64,000 nt of DNA from Caenispirillum salinarum_A. Its GTDB lineage: Bacteria; Pseudomonadota; Alphaproteobacteria; Rhodospirillales; Rhodospirillaceae. Below, piece by piece: positions 33,550-41,972 of the stretch (within the stretch, counting starts at the first letter, position 1; every line of letters starts with the position of its first letter). The notes beneath the pieces were generated by a model that did no database searches, was not told the DNA's origin, and saw nothing but the letters and a program-made list of their open reading frames with translations. The DNA lies in contig NZ_CP085224.1 in NCBI RefSeq assembly GCF_044803115.1, forward strand, positions 1,860,001 through 1,924,000, given 5' to 3'. Position numbers and translations under genes: made by a program.

Positions 33550-35661
33550 CTACACCTCTTCCACATCCAGATGATGGTTTTGCGTGGCTTCGTTTTTCGC
33601 ACGCTCGGCTACCCGATGGGCGAGCGTGTTCCATCGGCTGCACTGCTTTTTCGGGAGGTCCGAGTCGGGAATCTCGTACAGGCGATATTGGCCGTTGTAG
33701 TGATGGCCGATAACGAGTCCGTGTTTGGCCCATCGTGCGAGGGTGTGCTCGTGAATGCCGAGACGCGCCGCCGCCTCTTGTTTCGTCAGCATCCCGCGGT
33801 CCCGCAGGCGGTCGTAGCGCGAGCGAAGTTTGTACTGATGAGCGAGATAAGCCACTCGCAGCGGAGTGAAACGCGCATCCTGACGACCGCGGCGCGTCGC
33901 CCCTCCCGGGTGATGTCCTTGGCGGTTCAGGATCTCCGCGATCTCCGAGTAGATGTGATCGTCGAGGAGCTTATCGACGAGCTCGACGATATGCATCGGG
34001 GTCTTGACTTGCTGAGCGGAAGACTTCGGGTTGAGTGTGGTGATCGTCTCGGTCTTGCCGCCCCTGAATCGAACATGGACCTTAGTCGTGCCTTCCGTGG
34101 GCAGCTTGACGAGGGTGACATCCTCAATGATGTGGGCGAGCAGCCGCTTGCGGTCGCGGTTCGGCGTGTCCGGATGCGCCCAAAGCTTCTTGAAATCCGT
34201 AGTCATCGCGACCAGCCGCTCCCGGACAGCTTCGTCGACTACGACCCGGTCGTACTCGCGGGTGCGCTCGCGCTCGTGGCGGGCATCGGCCAGCAAACGG
34301 AGCTTCTCGTTCCATTCGCCTTCGAGCGTATCGGCGACGAGGCGGTTGCCGGGATCGACGAGCATGAAACGCCTTTGGGCGAGTTCGGCCTCGATCTGGG
34401 CGCGCTGGATCGCACGGCATCGCAGTCGGTCAGCCTCTTCATGTCGGGCTTCGACTTCCCGGCGGACGTCGAGGGCGATCTCGACGACGGCCGGCGTCAT
34501 CACGTCGGCGACGAGCATGCCGATGGCCTCATCAACGGGAGGACCGGCGACGGACTGGCAGGAGGCTTCCCCGCGAGAGGTCCGTGCGCGATCACAGACG
34601 TACCAGGCTTCCAGGCGACCGCGGCGCGCGGCATATTTGACTCGAAAACGACTACCGCATCGCCCGCACACGGCGCGGCCTTGAAGCAGGGCCACTCCTT
34701 CGCGGGGAACCGATGTGCGCGCCTGATCATAGCCTCGCCCGTTCTCCTGGAGGATCTTCAAGTTCTCCTGGTGTTGGCCCCAGGTGATGTAGCCGGGATG
34801 GGCATCGGGGATACAGGCGAGCCATTCTTCCTGGTCGCGCGCACGCAGCGTCCTCCTGCCGTCGATGGCGCGCCGATATTGACGTCGACCGTAGGCATAG
34901 GCGCCGGCGTAACGCGGATTGTGCAGGACGCGCACCGCGGTCGACGCGGTCAGGGATCGAAACACGGTCCGGCTATCGTGCAGGCGCGAAGGGAACAACA
35001 GGCCCTGCTTACGGAAGGCCTTGACGGTTTGGGAGGCGGATCCAACACGAGCGAACGTCTCGAAGAAATGGGCAATCGTCTCTCTGACCTGGGTATCCGG
35101 GTCAAGGGCCACGTTGCCGGCATCGTCATAGACCAGCCCCGTCGGCAGGGGGCAGCGAAACTCGCCGCGGCGCGCTTTGTTGAGGATGCCGCCGCGGAGC
35201 CGCGCCTTGATCACGTGCAGTTCGGCTTCACTCATCGTTCCCTTGAGGCCGAGCAAGAGCCGGTCGTTGAAGCTCGCGGGATCGTACACGCCGTCCTCGT
35301 CAAGGATCAGGGTATCGGCGAGGGCGCAGATCTCCAGCAAGCGCTGCCAGTCGGCGTTGTTGCGCGCCAGACGGGAGACTTCCAGGCCCATCACGATCCC
35401 GGCGCGGCCCATGCCGACGTCGCTGACCAGTCGCTGGAAGCCCTCTCGCCACGCCGCCGATGCGCCGGATTCGCCCTGGTCATTGTCGATGACGATGATT
35501 TGCTCGTCGCGCCAGCCGAGAGCCACGGCGCGCCCACGAAGTCCGTACTGCCGTTTGGCGCTCTCGGCGTTCTCGACCACTTGCCGCATCGAGGACTGGC
35601 GGATGTACAGGTAGGCACCGCGTTTGAGGTGCGAAGGCTGGACCTTGATGTGGGCGTTCAT
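33550..35661 (-). CDS. Large serine recombinase
   Basis: The protein has 703 residues from the ATG at 35661 (MNAHIKVQPSHLKRG) with GGAGATCGTC upstream; the frame extends to 35814 with no support. The catalytic N-terminal domain holds 'AYLYIRQSSMRQV' (nucleophile Ser) and 'LEVSRLARNNADWQRLLE' (conserved Arg). A Recombinase domain follows with 'NPRYAGAYAYGRRQYRR' and a zinc ribbon 'AVCGRCGSRF...WYVC' (~375-410). The C-terminus adds a MerR-like HTH 'LTKQEAAARLGIHEHTLARW' (~650), unusual for the family. It should move this element. It ends 15 bp from the element edge. Confidence 0.93.
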   Translation of the reverse strand: MNAHIKVQPSHLKRGAYLYIRQSSMRQVVENAESAKRQYGLRGRAVALGWRDEQIIVIDNDQGESGASAAWREGFQRLVSDVGMGRAGIVMGLEVSRLARNNADWQRLLEICALADTLILDEDGVYDPASFNDRLLLGLKGTMSEAELHVIKARLRGGILNKARRGEFRCPLPTGLVYDDAGNVALDPDTQVRETIAHFFETFARVGSASQTVKAFRKQGLLFPSRLHDSRTVFRSLTASTAVRVLHNPRYAGAYAYGRRQYRRAIDGRRTLRARDQEEWLACIPDAHPGYITWGQHQENLKILQENGRGYDQARTSVPREGVALLQGRAVCGRCGSRFRVKYAARRGRLEAWYVCDRARTSRGEASCQSVAGPPVDEAIGMLVADVMTPAVVEIALDVRREVEARHEEADRLRCRAIQRAQIEAELAQRRFMLVDPGNRLVADTLEGEWNEKLRLLADARHERERTREYDRVVVDEAVRERLVAMTTDFKKLWAHPDTPNRDRKRLLAHIIEDVTLVKLPTEGTTKVHVRFRGGKTETITTLNPKSSAQQVKTPMHIVELVDKLLDDHIYSEIAEILNRQGHHPGGATRRGRQDARFTPLRVAYLAHQYKLRSRYDRLRDRGMLTKQEAAARLGIHEHTLARWAKHGLVIGHHYNGQYRLYEIPDSDLPKKQCSRWNTLAHRVAERAKNEATQNHHLDVEEV

Positions 35662-35953
35662 GACGATCTCCGATCGTGGATGCTTCCGACGATTGATGCG
35701 AGGACGTGAACGGCAACGTTGTGCCCGCGCCGCGCCGGGACGGCGAGTGACGAAGCGTAGACTGGCTCTTGAGGGGAACTTGCGGCTGCGGTCAGAGCGC
35801 GGGCCCATCCCCACATACCGCGGCGCAGGAAGAGCGCGAGGCCGCTACGGGCGTCGATCGGCAGCGCCTCGCCGAGAGCTGCTCCGCGAAGCAGCTCGTA
35901 CCGGGTTGCAATGGCCGATGGCAGGGCCGATCCCGCTGCCGTCGTTGCGCCCG
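35662..35953. other. Spacer between recombinase and HTH gene
   Basis: This 292-bp stretch is an upstream open extension of the recombinase frame in part, giving an Arg/Pro-rich translation. No gene was recognised. It may hold a promoter for the recombinase. Confidence 0.4.
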
Positions 35954-36415
35954 TCAGGCGCGAGTTTTTTTTAGAACGCGCTCGATTGTTCTGGGATGGA
36001 GCTCGATGCCAAGTTCCTGGTGTACGAGCTTTGCCAGTTCCCGGGCGCGGACGGGCTCGCCTGGGATAAGCCTCGCCCGCAGGAACGCGAGGACTTCGTC
36101 GTCGATCTTGTGGGGGCCGCGTGGGCCGGGTTTCGCCGGCACCAGTCCGGCAATTCCGCCGTTGTCGAAGTTGGCCTTGGCTTGGTAATAGGTCGGCCGC
36201 GAAAAGCCGTACTCGTTCGAAGCCTCGGTTACCGACACGCCGTCGGTGGAGACGCGACGGAGCATCTCGTACTTGACCTGGACAGCGTCGTGCGGGTCGA
36301 AGAACTCGCTGTCGCGAAACTTCGGATCGCGCACCTTCTCGGGCGTCGCATTGAAGGTGCCCTCCTCGATGAGGGCCTCGGCCTTCGAGCGCTTGCTGTC
36401 GTACTTCGCAGGCAT
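35954..36415 (-). CDS. Helix-turn-helix protein of the recombinase element
   Basis: The protein has 153 residues. A first HTH lies at 'VSVTEASNEYGFSRPTYYQA' (~60-80), then a proline/glycine linker 'VPAKPGPRGPHKI', then a second helical unit 'VRARELAKLVHQELGIELHP' with 'RTIERVLKK', resembling the paired HTH/winged-helix start of IS630/IS481 transposases without a catalytic domain. It likely binds element DNA or regulates the recombinase. A strong promoter with an overlapping palindrome lies 40-70 bp upstream. Confidence 0.75.
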   Translation of the reverse strand: MPAKYDSKRSKAEALIEEGTFNATPEKVRDPKFRDSEFFDPHDAVQVKYEMLRRVSTDGVSVTEASNEYGFSRPTYYQAKANFDNGGIAGLVPAKPGPRGPHKIDDEVLAFLRARLIPGEPVRARELAKLVHQELGIELHPRTIERVLKKTRA

Positions 36416-36451
36416 CGACGAATCCGAGGACGAGAGGTAGAGAAGGTGTAA

Positions 36452-36465
36452 CGGTATTTATACCG
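36452..36465 (-). promoter_or_regulatory. 14-bp palindrome over the -10 box (candidate operator)
   Basis: CGGTATTTATACCG is a perfect inverted repeat that overlaps the TATAAA box read leftward at 36462-36457. A repressor bound there would block the promoter. The HTH protein encoded next is a natural candidate for self-control (inference). Confidence 0.55.
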
Positions 36466-36484
36466 CGTTCCGCATACAGGTCAA
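36457..36484 (-). promoter_or_regulatory. Sigma-70-type promoter of the HTH gene
   Basis: Read leftward: TTGACC (36484-36479), a 16-bp spacer and TATAAA (36462-36457). The HTH start codon at 36415 is ~42 bp downstream. This is the best promoter match seen in the window. Confidence 0.7.
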
Positions 36485-36553
36485 GCTTCTCACCGCCGTA
36501 CCCACGTCCGCTACACGCGGAAGAAGGGAAATAAGAACCTTCAAAGCTCTGTC

Positions 36554-36599
36554 GCGGCGTAATTCGCTTTACATGTGCGGCGTAATTGACCTTACACAT
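36554..36599. repeat. Two tandem 23-bp direct repeats
   Basis: Units start at 36554 and 36577 with the shared core GCGGCGTAATT, then (C/G)(G/A)C(T/C)TTACA. The second unit covers the stop codon of the DUF5372-like gene. They may be binding sites for the recombinase or the HTH protein. Confidence 0.7.
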
Positions 36600-36906
36600 T
36601 GCGGCCCCCACGGTCGACCAATCTGCTGGAAAGGCGCTCCACCACGTCGGCGAGAGCAATCAAGTCCGTCACCCGCAATGGCGTGCGGCCGTCGCCGACA
36701 ACCACCTCGGGATCCGGGCTCGAAAGATCGGTCCACTGCGGCGGAACCGACCAGACCGAGCCATCTTCCGCCTGAAGCAGCAGGCGTTCGCCGAGCCGGT
36801 TGAAGCGCCGGCCCACGCATGGCAACCATCGCTCCCTCAGAGGATGGAACGGGTGCGTGACCTGGACTAACTGGTGCGCTGCGACGGTAGGGGTCGCATT
36901 CTCCAC
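36592..36906 (-). CDS. DUF5372-like small protein of the recombinase element
   Basis: The protein is about 104 residues if it starts at the GTG at 36906; no strong ribosome site is visible and the start is only 7 bp inside the element. 'QVTHPFHPLRERWLPCVGRR', 'EDGSVWSVPPQWTDLSSPDP' and 'LRVTDLIALADVVERL' match the DUF5372 pattern, small proteins that from memory are often found beside recombinases. Function unknown; perhaps a recombination directionality or accessory factor (inference). Confidence 0.68.
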   Translation of the reverse strand: MENATPTVAAHQLVQVTHPFHPLRERWLPCVGRRFNRLGERLLLQAEDGSVWSVPPQWTDLSSPDPEVVVGDGRTPLRVTDLIALADVVERLSSRLVDRGGRNV

Positions 36907-37118
36907 GGAGGTACAAGCGGCTGGAGAAGGGACGCTTCGTCTGGCCCTCGGCGGAGGGCGGCGTGGCGGCGCTGACGCCGGCCCAGTTGAGCATGCTGAT
37001 CGAGGGCATCGACTGGCGCATGCCGACGCGGACATGGCGGCCGGAGACAGCCGGCTGACGAGCCCCGGAAGGCGCCGAAATCCTTGGTTTTTAGGGCTTC
37101 TGCGGCTAGAATCCGGCC

Positions 37119-38714
37119 ATGCCTTCCGCACCGTCTTCCCAGCTTCCCGACGACGTCGAGGCCCTGCGGGCGATCATCGCCGCGCAGGCCGAGGAACTGG
37201 CCGCGGCCAGGGCCGGCCTGACCGCCAAGGCGCTGGAAGTCGAGAAGCTGAAGGTGCAACTCGCCCGCCTGCGGCGGATGACGTTCGGGCGATCGTCGGA
37301 GAAGCTGTCCCGCGAGATCGAACAGCTCGAACTGGCCCTGGAGGACCTGGAGGCCGAAGCGGCCGAAGCGGCCGAAGCAGAGGATGAAGCGCCGCCGGAG
37401 CCGACCGAGGCCGACGCCCCGGACCAGCCTGCCGCGCGCCGTCGCCGCGCCCTACCGGAGCATCTGCCGCGCGACGAGGTCCGTCATGATCCCGCCGACG
37501 ACTGCCCGGCCTGCGGCGGCGCCATGCACACGGTGGGCGAGGACGTGACCGAGATCCTCGACTACGTGCCCGGCCGTTTCCGGGTGATCCGCCATGTCCG
37601 TCCGGCGCTGTCGTGCCGGACGTGCGAGAGCATGGTGCAGACGCCGATGCCGTCCCTGCCGGTGGCGCGCGGCCTGCCGTCGCCGGCCCTGCTGTCGCAT
37701 GTCCTGGTGTCGAAATACTGCGACCACCTGCCGCTGTACCGCCAGAGCCAGATCTACGCCCGCGAGGGCGTGACGCTGCCCCGGGCGCTGCTGGCGGGCT
37801 GGGTCGGCAGGACGGCCGCCCTGGTGGCGCCGCTGGTCGAGGCGATTGGCCGCCACGTGCGCGCCGGCGACGCCTTGCACGCCGACGACACGCCGGTGCC
37901 GGTGCTCAGCCCGGGCGCCGGCAAGACCCGGCAGGCGCGACAATGGGTCTATCTGCGCGACGAACGTCCCCATGCCGGCCCGGCGCCGCCGGCCGTGCTT
38001 TACCGCTACACGCCCGACCGCAAGGGCATCCATCCGCAGACCGAGTTGCAGGGCTTTCGCGGCCTTCTGCACGCCGACGGCTATGCCGGTTTCAACAAGC
38101 TGTACGAGCCGGGAGAGGACGGCGTCGCGTCCGTGCAGGAGGTGGCATGCTGGGCCCATGTGCGGCGCAAGATCCACGACGTTCATGCGGCGACCGGATC
38201 ACCCATCGCCGCCCGGGCCCTGGAGCTGATCGGCGCGCTGTTCGACGTGGAGCGCCGGATCTCCGGGCGTCCAGCCGACGAGCGCCTGCGCGTGCGCCAG
38301 GCGGAGAGCCTGCCCCGGCTGGAGGCGGTGAAGACCTTCTTCGACACCAGCCTCCGCAAGCTGCCGGGCAAAAGCGAGCTGGCGGCCGCAATGCGCTACG
38401 CCCTGACGCGCTGGCCAGCGCTGACCCGCTATGCAGGCGACGGCCGCTGCGAGATCAGCAACAATGCCGCTGAGCGGGCCATCCGCCCGCTGGCCCTGGG
38501 CCGGAAAAACTACCTCTTCGCCGGCTCCGACGCCGGCGGCCGCCGGGCGGCGGCCATCTACACGCTGGTCGAGACCGCGCGGCTGAACGGCCTCGACCCG
38601 CAGGCCTACCTCACCACGGTGCTGGCTCGCATCGCCGACCATCCGATCAACCGGATCGACGACCTGCTGCCGTGGAACATCGGGCAGCCGCAGGACGACC
38701 AGAAGGCTGCCTGA
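37119..38714 (+). CDS. tnpC: IS66 TnpC transposase, copy 2
   Basis: The 531-residue intact protein is nearly identical to the one at 14026 through ~residue 370, then has scattered changes (for example 'FDVERRISGRP' for 'FDAERRITGRP', 'LTTVLARIADHP' for 'LTQVLTRIADHP'). The uneven pattern suggests past recombination between related IS66 copies. DDE regions are kept. Confidence 0.95.
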   Translation: MPSAPSSQLPDDVEALRAIIAAQAEELAAARAGLTAKALEVEKLKVQLARLRRMTFGRSSEKLSREIEQLELALEDLEAEAAEAAEAEDEAPPEPTEADAPDQPAARRRRALPEHLPRDEVRHDPADDCPACGGAMHTVGEDVTEILDYVPGRFRVIRHVRPALSCRTCESMVQTPMPSLPVARGLPSPALLSHVLVSKYCDHLPLYRQSQIYAREGVTLPRALLAGWVGRTAALVAPLVEAIGRHVRAGDALHADDTPVPVLSPGAGKTRQARQWVYLRDERPHAGPAPPAVLYRYTPDRKGIHPQTELQGFRGLLHADGYAGFNKLYEPGEDGVASVQEVACWAHVRRKIHDVHAATGSPIAARALELIGALFDVERRISGRPADERLRVRQAESLPRLEAVKTFFDTSLRKLPGKSELAAAMRYALTRWPALTRYAGDGRCEISNNAAERAIRPLALGRKNYLFAGSDAGGRRAAAIYTLVETARLNGLDPQAYLTTVLARIADHPINRIDDLLPWNIGQPQDDQKAA

Positions 38715-38755
38715 CCGTCAACAGGCGGCCGCCGCAGCCGCTGGAAGACGCTTAC

Positions 38756-38763
38756 CTGCTGCC
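38756..38763. repeat. 8-bp target duplication of IS66 copy 2 (right)
   Basis: CTGCTGCC, partner of 32880-32887. Confidence 0.95.
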
Positions 38764-38885
38764 CGCCCTGGACGGCGCAGAAGGACCGCGGCATCGTTCC
38801 GGTGTCTTAGCTCTGCCGCGTCCTTGCCCGAGCTCCTCTCAGCTTCCATTCTTGAGGGACTGTATTAGGGGAGGCACGGAGTTCC

Positions 38886-40334
38886 ATGAGCGTTCGACAG
38901 CCGTCATCCGGCATCATCCATCCCGTCATCCTGTCCGGGGGGGCTGGTACGCGCCTGTGGCCGCTGTCCCGGGAGTCCCGACCGAAGCAGCTGCGCCGGT
39001 TGCTGGGCGACCGCACCCTTCTGCAGGATACCGCGCGCCGCGCCAGTGCATGGGCGCCGCCGGTTATCGTCTCCAACGCCGAGCACCGCTTCCAGATCGC
39101 CGAGCAGATGCGCCAGGCGGGAATCGCCCCGCGCGCCATCGTCATCGAGCCCTCGGCGCGGAACACGGCCCCCGCCGCCGCCGTCGCCGCCCTGATGCTG
39201 GCGGAGGAGGATCCCTCGGCGCGGATGCTGGTCATGCCGTCGGACCACGCCATTCACGACGCCGAGGCCTTCGGCACCACCGTCGAGGCCTGCGGCGCCG
39301 CGGCCGGTGAAGACCGGCTGGCCTGCCTTGGCGTCACGCCGACGCGGCCGCACACCGGCTACGGCTATGTTGAGCGCGCGGCGGAGCCGATCGCGCCGGG
39401 CGTCGCGCCCGTTGTCCGCTTCGTGGAAAAGCCCGACCCGGACCGCGCCAAGGCGTTCGTGGAAAGCGGCAATTTCCTGTGGAACGCCGGCATCTTCCTG
39501 TTCCCGGTCGCCGCCTACCTCGATGCCCTGGCCGAAACGCGTCCCGACATGCTGGAGCTGTGCCGCGCCGCCGTGTCGCAGGCGCAGCAGGACCTCGACT
39601 TCCTGCGTCTTGCGCCCGAGCCCTTCAACGCCATCAAGGGCGACAGCATCGACTACGCCGTTATGGAGCACGCCAGGGATGCCGTCGTCGCCGAACTGGA
39701 CGCCGGCTGGAGCGATATCGGGTCGTGGTCGTCGCTGCACGAGGAATCCGAGAGCGATGCCGACGGCAACGCCCTTGTTGGCGACGTAACGGCCATGGGG
39801 TGTTCCGGCAGCTACCTGCGCAGCGAAGACCGGCTTCTGGTGGCCATCGGCATCAAGGACCTGGTGGTGGTCGCCGAGGACGACGCCGTCCTGGTGGCGC
39901 GCAAGGGCGACGACCAGCGGGTCAAGGACGTGGTCGCCGACCTGAAGGCCCGCGGCCGCAAGGAAGCGACCGAGAACACCTGCAGCTACCGCCCCTGGGG
40001 CACCTTCCAGACCATCGACGAGGGGCCGAGGTTCCACGTCAAGCACATCATGGTCAAGCAGGGCGAGAGCCTGTCCCTGCAGATGCACCATCACCGCAGC
40101 GAACACTGGATCGTCGTCGAGGGTACGGCTGAGGTCACCCGCGACGATGACACCTTCCTGCTGTTCGAGAACGAGTCGGTGTTCATCCGCGCCGGCCAGA
40201 CCCACCGGCTGCGCAACCCCGGCAAGCTGCCGTTGCGGTTGATCGAGGTGCAGTCCGGCCCCTACTGCGGCGAGGACGACATCGTGCGGTTCACCGATGC
40301 CTACGGCCGGATCGAGCCGCTGCGCCAGACGTGA
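38886..40334 (+). CDS. manC: Mannose-1-phosphate guanylyltransferase / mannose-6-phosphate isomerase
   Basis: The 482-residue protein is of bifunctional type II PMI-GMP length (~480). It has the pyrophosphorylase signature 'LSGGAGTRLWPLSRESRPKQ' (~18), 'HTGYGYVE', 'FVEKPDPDRAKAF' and 'WSDIGSWSSL'. The C-terminal cupin domain (~360-480) has 'HHRSEHWIVVEGTAEVT' and 'GQTHRLRNPGK' for isomerase activity. It makes GDP-mannose from mannose-1-P and GTP and also interconverts fructose-6-P and mannose-6-P. It overlaps or closely precedes the phosphomannomutase gene, and Gmd (45294) uses its product. Confidence 0.93.
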   Translation: MSVRQPSSGIIHPVILSGGAGTRLWPLSRESRPKQLRRLLGDRTLLQDTARRASAWAPPVIVSNAEHRFQIAEQMRQAGIAPRAIVIEPSARNTAPAAAVAALMLAEEDPSARMLVMPSDHAIHDAEAFGTTVEACGAAAGEDRLACLGVTPTRPHTGYGYVERAAEPIAPGVAPVVRFVEKPDPDRAKAFVESGNFLWNAGIFLFPVAAYLDALAETRPDMLELCRAAVSQAQQDLDFLRLAPEPFNAIKGDSIDYAVMEHARDAVVAELDAGWSDIGSWSSLHEESESDADGNALVGDVTAMGCSGSYLRSEDRLLVAIGIKDLVVVAEDDAVLVARKGDDQRVKDVVADLKARGRKEATENTCSYRPWGTFQTIDEGPRFHVKHIMVKQGESLSLQMHHHRSEHWIVVEGTAEVTRDDDTFLLFENESVFIRAGQTHRLRNPGKLPLRLIEVQSGPYCGEDDIVRFTDAYGRIEPLRQT

Positions 40335-40405
40335 GGCCGCTTGGTCGGCGTTCGGTGTCGCTATACAGTGCCGCGCGATTCATTCTACAGAAAGGCTTAC
40401 CCACT

Positions 40406-41854
40406 GTGACCGTCACGTCCTCCGGCGCCATCCCTGCGCATCATTTTCATCCGTCCATTCTGCGGGCCTATGACATCCGGGGCATTGTCGGTGAGACGCT
40501 GAGCGCCGCTGATGCGCGCGCCATCGGCTGTGCCTTCGGGTCGATTGTCCGGCGTGACGGCGGCCGGTCGGTGGCGGTCGGGCGCGACGGGCGGCTGTCA
40601 TCGCCGGAGCTTGAAGCAGCACTTGTCGAGGGGCTGACGGCGGTGGGCTGCACGGTGACGCGCATCGGCTGCGGGCCGACGCCGATGCTGTATTACGCCT
40701 GTGCCGAGCTTGCGACCGACGGCGGAGTCATGGTCACGGGCTCCCATAATCCGCCGACCCACAACGGCTTCAAGATGGTCAAGAGCGGCAAGCCGTTCTA
40801 CGGCGACGCCATTACCGGCCTGGGCGAGATCGCTTCTGCCGGTGCCTGGGCAGAGGGCGCCGGAGCGGGCGCGGTCGAGGAACGCGATCTGCGCGACGCC
40901 TACACCGAGCGCCTGCTGTGCGACCACGGGCGCAATATCCGTCCGCTGACGGTCGTGTGGGATGCCGGCAACGGCGCCACCGGCGACATCATGTCGCGGT
41001 TGACCGATCGTCTTCCCGGGCGCCACATCCTTCTCAATGCCGAGATTGACGGCACCTTCCCGGCCCATCACCCCGACCCGACCCTGCCGGAGACGCTGGA
41101 GCAGCTGCGCGCGGCCGTCGCAGAAGAGGGCGCCGACGTGGGCATCGCCTTCGACGGCGACGGGGACCGCATCGGCGTCATCGACGGGCGGGGCGCGATT
41201 CTCTGGGGCGATCAGCTCCTCATGCTGCTGGCCGAGGAGGTGCTGGCCCGCCATCCGGGCGCGCCGATCATCGCCGACGTCAAGGCGAGCAAGACCCTGT
41301 TCGACCATGTAGCCGCGCTGGGCGGCGAACCCGTCATGTGGCGCACCGGGCATTCGCTCATCAAGACAAAGATGAGGGAGACCGGTGCCCCGCTGGCCGG
41401 CGAAATGAGCGGCCACATCTTCTTTGCCGACGGCTGGTACGGTTTCGACGATGGCCTCTACGCCGCGGTGCGGCTGCTGGACCTGGTTGGCCGTGTCTGG
41501 TCCGAGGGCACGACGCTGGCCGAGCGCCATGCCGCGCTGCCGCGCCTGCACGCCACGCCGGAAATCCGGATCGACTGCCCGGAGGAACACAAGTTCGACG
41601 CCGTGCGCGCGGTGACCGAGGCGGTGACGGTTGATCCGCAGGCGCAGGTCTCCACGGTCGACGGCGTGCGCGTCACGACGCCCGATGGCTGGTGGCTTCT
41701 TCGGGCCTCCAACACGCAGGCGGCGCTGGTGGCGCGCTGCGAGGGCGAGGATAAGGCGGCGCTCGGTCGGCTCGTGGCGGGCCTTGCACGCACGCTGGAC
41801 GGCCAGGGCCTGAGGCTGTCTGAGGACATAAGACGCCTCGTCGCCGAGGGGTGA
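40406..41854 (+). CDS. manB: Phosphomannomutase/phosphoglucomutase (AlgC/ManB type)
   Basis: The protein has 482 residues if it starts at the GTG at 40406 (MTVTSSGAIPAHHFHPS), preceded by AGAAAGG; the open frame extends back to 40331, overlapping manC. 'HPSILRAYDIRG' is the family N-terminus. 'MVTGSHNPPTHNGFKM' holds the phosphoserine, 'AFDGDGDRIGVID' the Mg site and 'GEMSGHIFFAD' the sugar-binding loop. It makes mannose-1-P (or glucose-1-P) for ManC and RfbA. Confidence 0.92.
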   Translation: MTVTSSGAIPAHHFHPSILRAYDIRGIVGETLSAADARAIGCAFGSIVRRDGGRSVAVGRDGRLSSPELEAALVEGLTAVGCTVTRIGCGPTPMLYYACAELATDGGVMVTGSHNPPTHNGFKMVKSGKPFYGDAITGLGEIASAGAWAEGAGAGAVEERDLRDAYTERLLCDHGRNIRPLTVVWDAGNGATGDIMSRLTDRLPGRHILLNAEIDGTFPAHHPDPTLPETLEQLRAAVAEEGADVGIAFDGDGDRIGVIDGRGAILWGDQLLMLLAEEVLARHPGAPIIADVKASKTLFDHVAALGGEPVMWRTGHSLIKTKMRETGAPLAGEMSGHIFFADGWYGFDDGLYAAVRLLDLVGRVWSEGTTLAERHAALPRLHATPEIRIDCPEEHKFDAVRAVTEAVTVDPQAQVSTVDGVRVTTPDGWWLLRASNTQAALVARCEGEDKAALGRLVAGLARTLDGQGLRLSEDIRRLVAEG

Positions 41855-41972
41855 GGGCCGGGCCGGGCGGCAGCATTTCCGTTTGTCTGTGCCGTAGGAC
41901 GGGCTATGGTTCGGCCGCCGGGCGCCTCCTTTTTGGCCGGTGCCTCCGTACCTCGTCACAGCTGGTTCCGCC

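Larger units (their letters stand above)
33535..36913 (-). mobile_element. Serine-recombinase mobile element inside IS66 tnpB
   Basis: Comparison with IS66 copy 1 fixes both junctions: tnpB sequence stops at CAA (33532-33534) and resumes at CAA (36914-36916), while the empty site has a single CAA. The 3,379-bp insert carries a large serine recombinase, an HTH gene and a DUF5372-like gene, all leftward. No long terminal inverted repeats were noticed. A 2-3-bp shared core without long duplication is what serine-recombinase integration gives. Confidence 0.88.
33329..37058 (+). pseudogene. tnpB: IS66 TnpB, interrupted by serine-recombinase element
   Basis: The first 68 codons (33329-33534, ending GFCLFTK) and the remaining codons (36917-37058, starting RLEKGRF) match the intact 115-residue TnpB of copy 1. 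Between them lies the 3.4-kb element. Loss of TnpB is expected to stop transposition of this IS66 copy. Confidence 0.95.
32888..38755 (+). mobile_element. IS66-family element, copy 2, carrying a recombinase insertion
   Basis: It has the same ends as copy 1 and an 8-bp CTGCTGCC duplication. Without the inserted 3,379-bp element and one CAA it measures 2,486 bp, three more than copy 1, which matches one extra codon in tnpA. tnpC has several differences from copy 1 in its last quarter and is identical or nearly so before that. Confidence 0.96.

Noticed and set aside
33571..35709. 712-codon frame opposite the serine recombinase
   Set aside because: The minus strand has clear recombinase motifs; the plus frame is a codon-bias shadow without domain features.
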